Of a DNA stretch of 35,418 bases, positions 23,219-32,259 are shown in pieces. The notes below the pieces were generated by a model, which saw nothing but the letters and a program-made list of their open reading frames with translations, searched no databases and was not told the origin of the DNA. This DNA comes from Roseomonas sp. GC11 (GTDB lineage Bacteria; Pseudomonadota; Alphaproteobacteria; Acetobacterales; Acetobacteraceae): assembly GCF_024437745.1 (NCBI RefSeq), contig NZ_JANFNY010000036.1:11898-47315 (forward strand), written 5' to 3'. Position 1 is the stretch's first letter. The number at the start of each line of letters is the position of its first letter. Position numbers and translations under genes: made by a program.

Positions 23219-25414
23219 ATGAGAATAATTCCTAATCGCGCAAAGGCCCGCCGCCGGACACGCCCTGCGACCCTGGTGCCGCTGGCCGCCGCCGGGCTGC
23301 TCGCCGCCGCGCCGTTGGCGGCCCAAACGGCGGCCCAAACGGCGGCCCAAACGGCGGCCCAAACGGCGGTGGGCGACAGCGCCACCGCCCTGCCCACCGT
23401 TGCCGTCGAAGGGCAGGGCAATGCCCTGGCCGAGGGCTACCAGCCGCGCGCCACCACCCTGGGCGGTGCCCCCGCCACGCCGCTGATGGAGGTGCCGCAA
23501 TCGGTGGCCGTGGTGCCGCGCGCCGTGTTGCAGGACCAGCAGGCCCGCACGCTGGATGATGCGCTGGTGAATGTCAGCGGCATCGCCCAGGCCAATGCGC
23601 TGGGCGGCACGCAGGACGCCTTCATGCGGCGCGGCTTCGGCGACAACCGCGACGGCTCGATCATGATTGACGGGCTGCGCACCATGCTGCCGCACAGCAT
23701 GTCGGTGATGACGGACAGCGTGGAGGTGCTGAAGGGCCCGGCTTCCGCGCTCTATGGCATTCTCGACCCGGGCGGCATGGTGAACATCGTGCCGCTGCGG
23801 CCGGAGGATGCGCTGCATGGCAGCGCCAACCTGCGCTACACCAGCTTCGGCGGCGGCTCGGCCGGCTTCGACGTGACGGGGCCGCTGGCGAATGGTTTTT
23901 CGTTCCGCCTGGCGGGCGAGGACCAGCGCGAGGATTACTGGCGCAATTTCGGCCATATCGAGCGTCGGCAGATCGCCCCTTCCCTCGCCTGGCTGGATGA
24001 CAGGACGCGCATCGAACTCCGCTATTTCCATGAGGATTACGCGGTGCCCTTCGACCGCGGTACCATCTTCGACCCGGCGACGGGCCGGGCGGTGCCGGTC
24101 AGCCGCCGCACGCGCTTCGACGAGCCCTATAACACCCAGCGCGGCTATTCCGACTATGTCGGGCTCAATGCCGGCCATCAGCTGAACCAGGACTGGCGCG
24201 TCTCGCTCGGCTACGCCTACAGCCTGAACGACTATTCCGACCAGAATGCGCGCATCATCAGCTACAACGCGGCGACGGGCGCGCTGGTGCGGCGGGCGGA
24301 TGCGACGGAGGCTTCCACCCGCTTCTCCCACGCCGTGCGGGCGGATCTGAATGGCCGGGTCAACCTGCTGGGCTTCCGCAACGACCTGCTCTTCGGCACC
24401 TCCTACGACTACCAGAGCACCCGCCGCAGCGAGATGGTGCGTGGCACCAACACCAGCGGCTTCAACATCTACAACCCCGTCTATGGGCGGCTCGCCGCGC
24501 CGGGGCGCCGCGGCCTCGCCAGCGACAGCGACCAGATGGAGCGGGTGGAAAGTGTCGCCTTCTACGCCCAGGACAGCCTGCACCTGACGGATCGCTGGAT
24601 CCTGGTGGGCGGGCTGCGCTACGAGCATTTCGACCAGGTGGCCGGGCGCGGCCGCCCCTTCCGGCGCAACACGGATGTGGAGGATGGCCGGCTGGTGCCG
24701 CGCCTCGGCCTCGTCTACCGGGTGATGCCGGAGCTGGCGCTCTATGCCAGCTACAGCGAATCCTTCAAGCCGAACTCCTCCATCTCCACCGCCTATGGCG
24801 CGCTGCCGCCGGAGACGGCGCGCTCCTACGAGGTGGGCGCCAAGCTCGATCTCGGCGAGGGGCTGAGCGCCACCCTGGCGGTGTTCGACATCGACAAGCG
24901 CAATGTCGCCTACAACTACACGCAGGGCGGCACGACCTACACGGCGACGGCGGGGGCGGTGCGCTCGCGCGGGGTGGAGCTGGACGTGGCCGGGCGCGTG
25001 ACGCGGCGGGACAGCCTGATCGGCAGCTATGCCATCACCGATGCCAAGGTGACGCGCGACCCGACACTGGAGGGCAACCGGCTGTGGAATGTGCCGGCCA
25101 TGACGGCCTCGCTGTTCTGGGTGCATGATTTCGGCGCGGTGCTGGGCTCGGAGGGGCTGCGCGCCGGCTTTGGCGGGCGGCATATGGCGCACCGGGCGGG
25201 GGATTCGGAAAACACCTTCGACCTGCCCGCCTACCAGGTCTTCGATGCCTTCGTGGCCTATGACACGCGCATCGAGCAGAAGGATGTCCGCCTGCAGGTC
25301 AATGTGAAGAACATGTTCGACCGCACCTATTACACCTCCACCCAGGGCACCAATCTGGGCGTGGCGCTGGGCGAGCCGTTGCAGGTGGTGGCGAGTGTCA
25401 CGGCGCGCTTCTGA
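23219..25414 (+). CDS. TonB-dependent siderophore receptor
   Basis: This is an outer-membrane ferric-siderophore receptor of 731 residues from the ATG at 23219. A signal peptide (basic N-terminus, then TLVPLAAAGLLAAAPLAAQ) is followed by four AAQT repeats. The plug domain (about residues 85-195) has PLMEVPQSVAVVPR, SIMIDGLRTML and DSVEVLKGPASALYGILDPGGMVNIVP, the pattern of FhuA/FoxA-type receptors. The 22-strand barrel follows and ends in the typical C-terminal aromatic (VVASVTARF). It needs TonB-ExbBD, which are not in the window. A downstream periplasmic binding protein gene overlaps its end by 20 bp. TGAGAATAATTCCTA at 23220-23234 loosely resembles a Fur box but overlaps the start codon. 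Confidence 0.95.
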   Translation: MRIIPNRAKARRRTRPATLVPLAAAGLLAAAPLAAQTAAQTAAQTAAQTAVGDSATALPTVAVEGQGNALAEGYQPRATTLGGAPATPLMEVPQSVAVVPRAVLQDQQARTLDDALVNVSGIAQANALGGTQDAFMRRGFGDNRDGSIMIDGLRTMLPHSMSVMTDSVEVLKGPASALYGILDPGGMVNIVPLRPEDALHGSANLRYTSFGGGSAGFDVTGPLANGFSFRLAGEDQREDYWRNFGHIERRQIAPSLAWLDDRTRIELRYFHEDYAVPFDRGTIFDPATGRAVPVSRRTRFDEPYNTQRGYSDYVGLNAGHQLNQDWRVSLGYAYSLNDYSDQNARIISYNAATGALVRRADATEASTRFSHAVRADLNGRVNLLGFRNDLLFGTSYDYQSTRRSEMVRGTNTSGFNIYNPVYGRLAAPGRRGLASDSDQMERVESVAFYAQDSLHLTDRWILVGGLRYEHFDQVAGRGRPFRRNTDVEDGRLVPRLGLVYRVMPELALYASYSESFKPNSSISTAYGALPPETARSYEVGAKLDLGEGLSATLAVFDIDKRNVAYNYTQGGTTYTATAGAVRSRGVELDVAGRVTRRDSLIGSYAITDAKVTRDPTLEGNRLWNVPAMTASLFWVHDFGAVLGSEGLRAGFGGRHMAHRAGDSENTFDLPAYQVFDAFVAYDTRIEQKDVRLQVNVKNMFDRTYYTSTQGTNLGVALGEPLQVVASVTARF
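23317..23364 (+). repeat. Four perfect 12-bp tandem repeats in the receptor gene
   Basis: The unit GGCGGCCCAAAC occurs four times exactly, head to tail, encoding repeated Ala-Ala-Gln-Thr just after the signal-peptide core. The unit is a multiple of three, so slippage would change the linker length without breaking the frame. Each unit recreates an Ala-x-Ala-like cleavage context. Confidence 0.9.
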
Positions 25415-26555
25415 GCCGGGGCGGCGCGGGCTGCTGCGGGCGGCGGCGGGGTTTTCCCTGCCTCTCGCGCTTCCGGCCCTTGCTCTTCCAGCTCTGGCGC
25501 CGGGGCTGGCCCGCGCCACGGCGCCGCTGCGGCTGGTGGACCTGCTGGGGCGCGGCGTCACCCTGCCGCGCCCGCCGCGCCGCATCGTGCTGGCGCAGGG
25601 GCGGCTGCTCGGCATGATGGGGCTGCTGCATCCGGATCCGGTTTCGCTGCTCGCCGGCTGGGCCAGCGACATGCAGCAGGCCCTGCCGGACGAGGCCGCC
25701 GCCTGGGCGCGGCGCTTCCCCGCGCTGGCGGGGGTGCCGGCGCTCGGGCGGCGCATCCTGGCCGATCTCTCGGTGGAGGCGGTGCTGGCCCTGCAGCCGG
25801 ATCTCGTGCTGCTGACGCGCGGCGCCATCGCCCCGCTCGACGCGCGTGGCGGCAGCGAGGTGCTGGCGCGGCTGGAGCGGCTCGGCCTGCCCTGCCTGGT
25901 GGTGGATTTCATGGCCGACCCGCTGGCCGATACGCTGCCCAGCCTGGCGCTGCTCGGCGCGGTGCTGGACCGGCGGGAGCAGGCGGCGGCCTTCGCCGCG
26001 CTCTACCGCGCGGAGATGGCGCGGCTGGATGCCGCCCTGCCGCGCGGGGCGGAGGTGCCGGTCCTGCTGCACAACAATGCCGGCGGGCGGGAGTGCTGCT
26101 ATTCCATCGCCCAGGGCAGCTTCGCCGATTTCCTGCGCCGCGTGGGCGGGCGGAGCATCGCCGCGGGGCTGCTGCCCGGCGCGCTCGGCCAGCTCAGCCG
26201 TGAGAGCGTGATGACGGCGGATGCGCCGGTCTATCTGGCGACGGGCGGCGTCTATAACGGGCGGGGCGGTGTTGCGCTCGGCGCCGGCATCGCGCCGGAG
26301 GTGGCGCGGGAGAGCCTCGCCGCCATGCTGCGGGCGCAGAAGCTGGACATTCTCCCGGCAGCGCGGGCAGGGCGCGCCCATGCGCTGTGGCTGGGTTTCA
26401 ACGAGACGCCGCTGCATCTCGTGGCTTTGCAGGCGCTGGCGGAGTGGCTGCATCCCGGGCTGCGGCTGGGCCCGGAGCGGCTGCTGGAGCGGGTGAATCG
26501 GGATTTCGCCGCGCTGCCGATGGAGGGCTGCTACTGGACCAGCCTGCGCGGGTGA
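25395..26555 (+). CDS. Periplasmic iron-siderophore-type ABC binding protein
   Basis: This is a 386-residue protein of the helical-backbone metal receptor class (FhuD/BtuF-like). The N-terminus RRGLLRAAAGFSLPLALPALALPALAPGLARA is a signal peptide with twin arginines. Fold markers are LVDLLGRGVTLPRPPRRIVLAQG, a conserved start of the first lobe, then SVEAVLALQPDLVLL and the long connecting helix GSEVLARLERLGLPCLVVDF. It starts at a GTG 20 bp inside the receptor gene, so the two are probably translationally coupled. The cognate permease and ATPase are not adjacent. An unusual tail, GGRECCYSIAQGSFADFLRRVGG, holds adjacent cysteines. Confidence 0.85.
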   Translation: MSRRASEPGRRGLLRAAAGFSLPLALPALALPALAPGLARATAPLRLVDLLGRGVTLPRPPRRIVLAQGRLLGMMGLLHPDPVSLLAGWASDMQQALPDEAAAWARRFPALAGVPALGRRILADLSVEAVLALQPDLVLLTRGAIAPLDARGGSEVLARLERLGLPCLVVDFMADPLADTLPSLALLGAVLDRREQAAAFAALYRAEMARLDAALPRGAEVPVLLHNNAGGRECCYSIAQGSFADFLRRVGGRSIAAGLLPGALGQLSRESVMTADAPVYLATGGVYNGRGGVALGAGIAPEVARESLAAMLRAQKLDILPAARAGRAHALWLGFNETPLHLVALQALAEWLHPGLRLGPERLLERVNRDFAALPMEGCYWTSLRG

Positions 26556-26574
26556 GGGGAATGCAACCCGGGCG

Positions 26575-26735
26575 GGCAGAGGGATTTATATTTTGAGATA
26601 TATCCATTATAAATAAAAAATACTATTTTATTATTTTCTGTGGTTTTTGTGAGAATACCTGTGAAAAAATTAACCTAACCAGCGATCTGAAAGAAAAAAT
26701 TTTCTATCCGGCGTTGTTTGTTGCTGCATAGTATC
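26575..26735. promoter_or_regulatory. A+T-rich island and probable promoter of the RTX gene
   Basis: This 160-bp stretch is dominated by A and T, in sharp contrast to both flanks. TTGTGA with TTAACC 17 bp downstream is a usable promoter. TGTGA occurs twice in tandem there (TGTGAGAATACCTGTGA), and AGAAAA-AA-TTTTCT is a perfect small palindrome. Such islands attract H-NS-like or MucR/Ros-type silencers and can mark acquired genes. Confidence 0.55.
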
Positions 26736-26777
26736 GATGCGTCTCCCCGCCCCCCCCGGCAAAAGGCGCAGCCCCCG

Positions 26778-29700
26778 ATGGCCACTCTCTCTGGCACCCC
26801 CCTGAACGACAAGATTTCGGGCACCTCTGGCGATGACATCATTTTCGGGGGCACCGATACCAGCAGCTACAACCCCGCCGGCACCGGCAATGACACGCTG
26901 GCCGGCAATGCGGGCCAGGACACGCTGATCGGGGGGGATGGAGACGACATCCTGAGCGGCGGCGCGGGGAATGACGCGCTGTATGGGGGCGACGGCAATG
27001 ACACCCTCAATGGCGGCACCGGCGCCGATTACCTGGAGGGCGGCGCTGGCGATGACACGCTGCATGGCGGCGGCTTCAGCGCCGATGGCGGCAGCGAATA
27101 CCTCTATGGTGGCGATGGCAGTGACCTCGCCATTGTCGACTACGCCACCGACACGGCGGGAATCTGGACCTATGTGAGCGGTGGAACCTCTTTCAGCCTG
27201 TATGCCGCCAACAGCTATATCACGATTGCTGATATCGAGCGCGTGCAGATCACCACAGGCTCCGGCAACGATACGCTGTATGACTCCACCGGCAACGACG
27301 TGCTGAAGGCCGGGGCGGGAGATGATGCCGTCTACAGCTTCTATGGCTCGGACACACTCGATGGCGGGGCGGGGACGGATTTCCTCTATCTCGACCGCTC
27401 GGGCTCCACGGCGAATATCACCTTCACCCTGGGCAAGACCGCAGCCACCCTGCCCGACGGCACCAAGGTGTCGAATTTCGAGCAGGTCACCTTCTATGCC
27501 GGTTCGGGCAATGACACGCTGGTGGGTGGCGCGCTGAGCGACACGCTCTATGGCGGTGCGGGTGACGACACGCTGACCGGCGGTGATGGGGGCACCTCTC
27601 TCTATGGTGGCGAAGGCAATGACACGCTGGCGGGCGGCGCGCTGAACGACACGCTCTATGGCGATGCGGGTGATGACACGCTGACCGGCGGTGAGGGGGG
27701 CGCCTCTCTCTATGGTGGCGAAGGCAATGACACGCTGGTGGGCGGGACGCAGGCTGACTGGCTGTCCGGCGATGCGGGGGATGACACGCTGACCGGCGGC
27801 AGCGGCGGCGGTGACTACCTCTATGGCGGGGACGGCAATGACCTCGTCATCCTCGATTATTCCGCGCAGACGGTGGATCTGAGCATCTATGCGCCGTGGT
27901 GGAACACGACCTACTTCGCGATCTCTGGTAATGGCCTCTACACGACGTACAGCGATATCGAGAGCGTGCAGATCACCACGGGATCCGGCAACGACACGCT
28001 CTATGATGCCATCGGCAATGACGTGCTGGCGGCCGGTGCGGGGGATGATGCCGTCTACAGCCGCTACGGCGCTGATACGCTGGATGGCGGGGCGGGGAAG
28101 GATTTCCTCTATCTCGACCGCTCTTCGGCCACGGCGGATCTCAGCTTCGTGCTGGACGCCAGCGCGACGCTATCCGTCGATGGCACAACGGTGACTGGCT
28201 TCGAACTGGTCAACATCCAGGCCGGTTCGGGCAATGACACGCTGGTGGGCGGCACGCTGAACGACACGCTCTCTGGCGGTGCGGGCGATGACACGCTGAC
28301 CGGCGGCGGGGGGGGCGACTCTCTCGATGGTGGCGAAGGCAATGACACGCTGAAAGGCGGGGTGGAGGCTGACACGTTCTATGGCGGGGCGGGCGATGAC
28401 ACGCTGATCAGCGGCGGTGGCAGTGACTCTCTCTTTGGTGGCGAAGGCAACGACCTTGCCATTCTCGATTATTCCTCCGAGACGGAGGGCGCCTGGCTCG
28501 ACGGCTATGGCAGCCTCTCCACCTCTGCCGGCACCCTCTATTTTTATGATGTCGAGCGGCTGGAGGTCACCACGGGCAGTGGCAATGACACGCTCTATGA
28601 TACCGTCGGCAATGACGTGCTGAAGGCCGGTGCGGGGGATGATGCCGTCTACAGCCGCGACGGCACTGATACGCTGGATGGCGGGGCCGGGACGAATTTC
28701 CTGTATTTCGACCGCTTTCACGCCAGCGTGGACTTCGCCTTCGATGTCACAAAGGCGGTGAACAGCCTCGCCGATGGCAGCACCCTCTCCAACTTCGAGC
28801 AGGTCACCTTCTATGCCGGCTCGGGCAATGACACGCTGGTGGGCGGCGCGCTGAATGACGTGCTCTACGGTGGCGCGGGCGATGACACGCTGACCGGCGG
28901 CGGCGGCGATGACTATCTCGATGGCGGCGCAGGCAACGACACTGCCATCCTGGATTATTCAGCCCAGACCGTGGACCTGAATTTCTATAGTCCCTGGTGG
29001 TCTTATAATAACACGTATTTCTACCTGACGGGCAATGGGATTACGGCCACCCTCTCCAGCATCGAGCGCGTGCAGGTAAGCACCGGCTCGGGCAATGATA
29101 GCGTTGAAAGCTATCATGGTGGCGATGTGTTGGATGGCGGGGCCGGGACGGATTTTCTGTATCTCGACCGCTCTTCGACCACGGCGGACATCATCTTTGA
29201 TGTCACAAAGGCGACGAACAGCCTTGATGATGGCACCACGGCGTCGAATTTCGAACAGGTCAATCTCCACGCCGGTTCTGGCAATGACACGCTGGCCGGC
29301 GGGGCGCTGAATGACAAGCTCTCCGGTGGCGCGGGCGATGACACGCTGACCGGCGGCGGCGGCAGTGACGATCTGGATGGCGGTGACGGCAGCGACCTCG
29401 CCATCCTCGACTACGCGGACCAGACCGTCGACCTGAATTTCTATAAGGATTGGTCGAACAATACGAATTTATACATAGAGGGTTATGGAATTTCGACCTA
29501 CCTCTATAATATCGAGCATATACAGGTCGCCACCGGCTCCGGCAATGACACGCTTTATGACGCCCTCGGCAATGACGTGCTGAAGGCCGGGGCAGGGGAT
29601 GACACTGTCTTCAGCTATTCTGGCGGCAACACGCTGGATGGCGGGGCGGGGACGGATTTCCTGTATCTCGACCGCATTGCCGCCACGGTGGACTTCATCT

Positions 29701-32231
29701 TTGATATCACCCAGGCGACGAACATCCTGGCCGATGGCACCTTTGCGTCGAATTTCGAGCAGATCGCCTTCTTCTCCGGCTCCGGCAATGACACGCTGGT
29801 GGGCGGCGCGCTGAACGACACGTTCCATGGCGGCGCGGGCGATGATACGCTGGCCAGCGGCGGCGGCAGTGACAGCATCGCTGGCGGTGACGGCAACGAC
29901 CTCGCCATTCTCGACTACAGCAGCGAGAAGTCGGCGATCAGCCTTTCCTCGGGCGAGCTCTCCTTCTCCAACGGCACCACCTATCTCTACAGCATCGAGC
30001 GGCTGGACGTGACGGCTGGCTCCGGCGCTGACACCCTCTCCGGTGGCGATGGCGACGATATCCTGCGTGGCGGCGGCGGGGCGGATACCCTCTACGGCAA
30101 TGCCGGCGATGACGTCCTCGATGGCGGCAGCGGCGCCGACACGATGCAGGGTGGCGCGGGCAACGACACCTATGTCGTCGACAGCAGCAAGGATGTCCTC
30201 TCCGGCGACTTCGATGGCGCCAACAGCGTGCGCGCCAGCATCACCTTCAACCTGGCGGCGGTGAATGGCGGCAGCATCATCCAGAACCTGACGCTGACGG
30301 GTCAGAATGCCATCAACGGCATTGGCAACGCGCTGGACAACCTGATCATCGGCAATGCCGCCGACAACACGCTGAATGGCGGCCTCGGCAACGATATGCT
30401 GGCGGGTGGCGCCGGCAACGACACCTATGTCGTCGACAGCGGCGGTGATATCATCATCGAACTGGCAGAGGAGGGCACGGACACCGTCCGCACCACAGTC
30501 ACCTATGCCCTCGCCGCCAATCTGGAAAATCTTCTCCTCGCGGGCAACAGCGCCATCTCCGGCACGGGCAATGCGCAGGACAACACGCTGACCGGCAATG
30601 GCGCGGCCAATACCCTGACCGGCGGCGCGGGCAATGACACGCTGGATGGTGGCGCCGGCAACGACACGCTGGTGGGCGGCACGGGCGATGACACCTATCT
30701 CGTCGACAGCAGCGGCGATGTCGTCACCGAGCTGGCGGGTGAGGGCACGGACACCCTGCGTGCCGGCTTCAGCTATAGCCTCGGCGCCAATGTCGAAAAT
30801 CTGGTGCTGACCGGCAGCCTCGCCATCGACGGCTTCGGCAACGGGCTGGACAATCTGCTGATTGGCAACAGCGCGGCCAATATCCTCGCCGGCGGCGCGG
30901 GCAATGACATCCTCGATGGCGGGCTGGGCAACGACACCCTGGTGGGCGGCGCCGGCAATGACAGCTACTACCTCGACAGTGCCGGTGACGTCATCGCCGA
31001 GGCCAGCGGCGGCGGCTTCGATACCATCTATGCCGGCTTCTCCTACACCCTGTTGAGCGAGTTCGAGGCCCTGGTGCTGACCGGTGCCTCCGCCATCAAC
31101 GGCACCGGCAATGCGGCCTCCAACACCATCACCGGCAATGGCGGCGCCAATCTTCTCTCGGGTCTTGGCGGCAACGACACGATCTATGGCGCGGAGGGCA
31201 ACGACACCCTCTCCGGCGATGCCGGCAATGACACGCTCTCGGGCGGTTCCGGCAATGACATCCTGCTGGGCGGCGAGGGCAATGACACGCTGGAAGGCGG
31301 GGCAGGCCTCGACCGCCTGGAAGGCGGCGCCGGCAACGACACCTATATCATCGACGCCTCTGTCATCGGCGAAACCGCCGATACGCTGATCGACACCGCC
31401 GGCATCGACACCGTCCGCGCCAGCATCAACTGGACCCTGGCCGTCAATTTTGAAAATCTGGTGCTGACCGGCAGCGCGGATCTACGCGGCACCGGCAATG
31501 CGGCGGACAACCGCATCGTCGGCAATGCCGGGGCCAATACGCTGGTGGGCGCTGCTGGCAGCGACACGCTCTATGGCCAGGCGGGCGATGACAGCCTGGC
31601 CGGCGGCGACGGCAATGACTGGCTGGAAGGCGGCGCCGGGCAGGATGTGCTGAACGGCCAGGCGGGCGCGGACACCATGATCGGCGGCGCCGGCAATGAC
31701 ACCTACAGCGTCGACAATATCGGCGATGTGGTCTCCGAAGCCGGCGGCAGCGGCGTGGATACGGTCAAGTCCTCCCTCAGCTACACGCTGGGCGACGGGC
31801 TGGAGCGGCTGACGCTGCTGGCGGGCGGGCTGACGGGCACGGGCAATGCGCTGGTCAACCTGCTGACGGGCAGCAGCGGTCATGACACGCTCTACGGCCT
31901 CGCCGGGAATGACACGCTGACTGGCGGCACCGGCAATGACACGCTGGCGGGTGGCACCGGCACCGACAAGCTGACGGGCGGCGCGGGCGAGGATCTCTTC
32001 CTGCTGGCCAAGGGCGATGGCTATGACCAGATCACCGACTTCACGGTGGGCCAGGACAAGCTGCTGCTGAGCGGCTTCGGCGCGGCCTTCGACAGCTGGG
32101 CGGAAATCCAGGGCGCGCTGCACAAGTCGGGCAGCAGCACCATCCTCGACCTCGGCGATGGCGACAAGGTCATCTTCAAGGGTGTCGCCATCGGCTCGCT
32201 CGGGATCAGCGACTTCTTCCTGCCGAGCTGA
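26778..32231 (+). CDS. Large RTX (haemolysin-type calcium-binding) protein, type I secreted
   Basis: This is a 1,817-residue protein made almost wholly of calcium-binding GGxGxDxLx nonapeptides. Residues about 8-115 are RTX blocks. About 116-1090 hold six modules, each opening with a variant of DLAILDYS, then a variable insert, then IERVQITTGSGNDTLYD and RTX repeats. About 1129-1670 hold six different repeats of the NDTYVVDSxGDVV...LENLVLTG...NGTGNAxDN kind. The tail (from about 1737) reads DQITDFTVGQDKLLLSGF and ends in a hydrophobic-acidic C-terminus typical of type I secretion signals. No catalytic domain is visible, so a surface or matrix protein, adhesin or S-layer-like role is likelier than a toxin. 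No secretion genes are adjacent. The ATG at 26778 follows AAAAGG. Confidence 0.93.
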   Translation: MATLSGTPLNDKISGTSGDDIIFGGTDTSSYNPAGTGNDTLAGNAGQDTLIGGDGDDILSGGAGNDALYGGDGNDTLNGGTGADYLEGGAGDDTLHGGGFSADGGSEYLYGGDGSDLAIVDYATDTAGIWTYVSGGTSFSLYAANSYITIADIERVQITTGSGNDTLYDSTGNDVLKAGAGDDAVYSFYGSDTLDGGAGTDFLYLDRSGSTANITFTLGKTAATLPDGTKVSNFEQVTFYAGSGNDTLVGGALSDTLYGGAGDDTLTGGDGGTSLYGGEGNDTLAGGALNDTLYGDAGDDTLTGGEGGASLYGGEGNDTLVGGTQADWLSGDAGDDTLTGGSGGGDYLYGGDGNDLVILDYSAQTVDLSIYAPWWNTTYFAISGNGLYTTYSDIESVQITTGSGNDTLYDAIGNDVLAAGAGDDAVYSRYGADTLDGGAGKDFLYLDRSSATADLSFVLDASATLSVDGTTVTGFELVNIQAGSGNDTLVGGTLNDTLSGGAGDDTLTGGGGGDSLDGGEGNDTLKGGVEADTFYGGAGDDTLISGGGSDSLFGGEGNDLAILDYSSETEGAWLDGYGSLSTSAGTLYFYDVERLEVTTGSGNDTLYDTVGNDVLKAGAGDDAVYSRDGTDTLDGGAGTNFLYFDRFHASVDFAFDVTKAVNSLADGSTLSNFEQVTFYAGSGNDTLVGGALNDVLYGGAGDDTLTGGGGDDYLDGGAGNDTAILDYSAQTVDLNFYSPWWSYNNTYFYLTGNGITATLSSIERVQVSTGSGNDSVESYHGGDVLDGGAGTDFLYLDRSSTTADIIFDVTKATNSLDDGTTASNFEQVNLHAGSGNDTLAGGALNDKLSGGAGDDTLTGGGGSDDLDGGDGSDLAILDYADQTVDLNFYKDWSNNTNLYIEGYGISTYLYNIEHIQVATGSGNDTLYDALGNDVLKAGAGDDTVFSYSGGNTLDGGAGTDFLYLDRIAATVDFIFDITQATNILADGTFASNFEQIAFFSGSGNDTLVGGALNDTFHGGAGDDTLASGGGSDSIAGGDGNDLAILDYSSEKSAISLSSGELSFSNGTTYLYSIERLDVTAGSGADTLSGGDGDDILRGGGGADTLYGNAGDDVLDGGSGADTMQGGAGNDTYVVDSSKDVLSGDFDGANSVRASITFNLAAVNGGSIIQNLTLTGQNAINGIGNALDNLIIGNAADNTLNGGLGNDMLAGGAGNDTYVVDSGGDIIIELAEEGTDTVRTTVTYALAANLENLLLAGNSAISGTGNAQDNTLTGNGAANTLTGGAGNDTLDGGAGNDTLVGGTGDDTYLVDSSGDVVTELAGEGTDTLRAGFSYSLGANVENLVLTGSLAIDGFGNGLDNLLIGNSAANILAGGAGNDILDGGLGNDTLVGGAGNDSYYLDSAGDVIAEASGGGFDTIYAGFSYTLLSEFEALVLTGASAINGTGNAASNTITGNGGANLLSGLGGNDTIYGAEGNDTLSGDAGNDTLSGGSGNDILLGGEGNDTLEGGAGLDRLEGGAGNDTYIIDASVIGETADTLIDTAGIDTVRASINWTLAVNFENLVLTGSADLRGTGNAADNRIVGNAGANTLVGAAGSDTLYGQAGDDSLAGGDGNDWLEGGAGQDVLNGQAGADTMIGGAGNDTYSVDNIGDVVSEAGGSGVDTVKSSLSYTLGDGLERLTLLAGGLTGTGNALVNLLTGSSGHDTLYGLAGNDTLTGGTGNDTLAGGTGTDKLTGGAGEDLFLLAKGDGYDQITDFTVGQDKLLLSGFGAAFDSWAEIQGALHKSGSSTILDLGDGDKVIFKGVAIGSLGISDFFLPS
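27123..30050 (+). repeat. Six DLAILDYS modules inside the RTX gene
   Basis: Modules begin near 27123, 27839, 28451, 28938, 29394 and 29898, so the units are about 150-240 codons. The RTX parts are nearly identical at DNA level between modules, but the 25-33 residue inserts after DLAILDYS differ. The fourth module lacks part of the TLYDxxGNDVLKAGAGDD block and the sixth is cut short. Confidence 0.85.
30163..31790 (+). repeat. Six NDTYVVD-type repeats in the RTX C-terminal half
   Basis: Repeats begin near 30163, 30418, 30687, 30957, 31333 and 31696. Each has NDTY(V/L)VD, a beta-rich stretch ending in NLVLTG or similar, then GTGNAxDNxxTGN and one to four RTX units. This is a distinct repeat class from the modules in the N-terminal half. 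Confidence 0.85.
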
Positions 32232-32245
32232 AGCCCGGCAGGAAG
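32216..32245. terminator. Hairpin spanning the RTX stop codon
   Basis: CTTCCTGCCG (32216-32225) and CGGCAGGAAG (32236-32245) form a perfect 10-bp stem; the 10-nt loop contains the TGA stop (32229-32231). It lies between convergent genes, the DUF1501 gene ending at 32260. There is no U tract. It may end both transcripts or protect the RTX mRNA 3' end. Confidence 0.55.
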
Positions 32246-32259
32246 GCCACCGGCGGCGG

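Noticed and set aside
22988-25912. N-terminal extension of the LysR frame to 25912
   Set aside because: The added 970 or so codons are antisense to the TonB receptor; LysR homology begins at the ATG at 22987.
26778-32231. CRISPR-like or satellite array suggested by dense short repeats
   Set aside because: The repeats are in frame and encode calcium-binding nonapeptides; there are no uniform repeats with unique spacers.
26778-32231. RTX pore-forming toxin
   Set aside because: There is no hydrophobic pore domain, acylation site region or neighbouring hlyC, B or D gene; the whole length is repeat scaffold.
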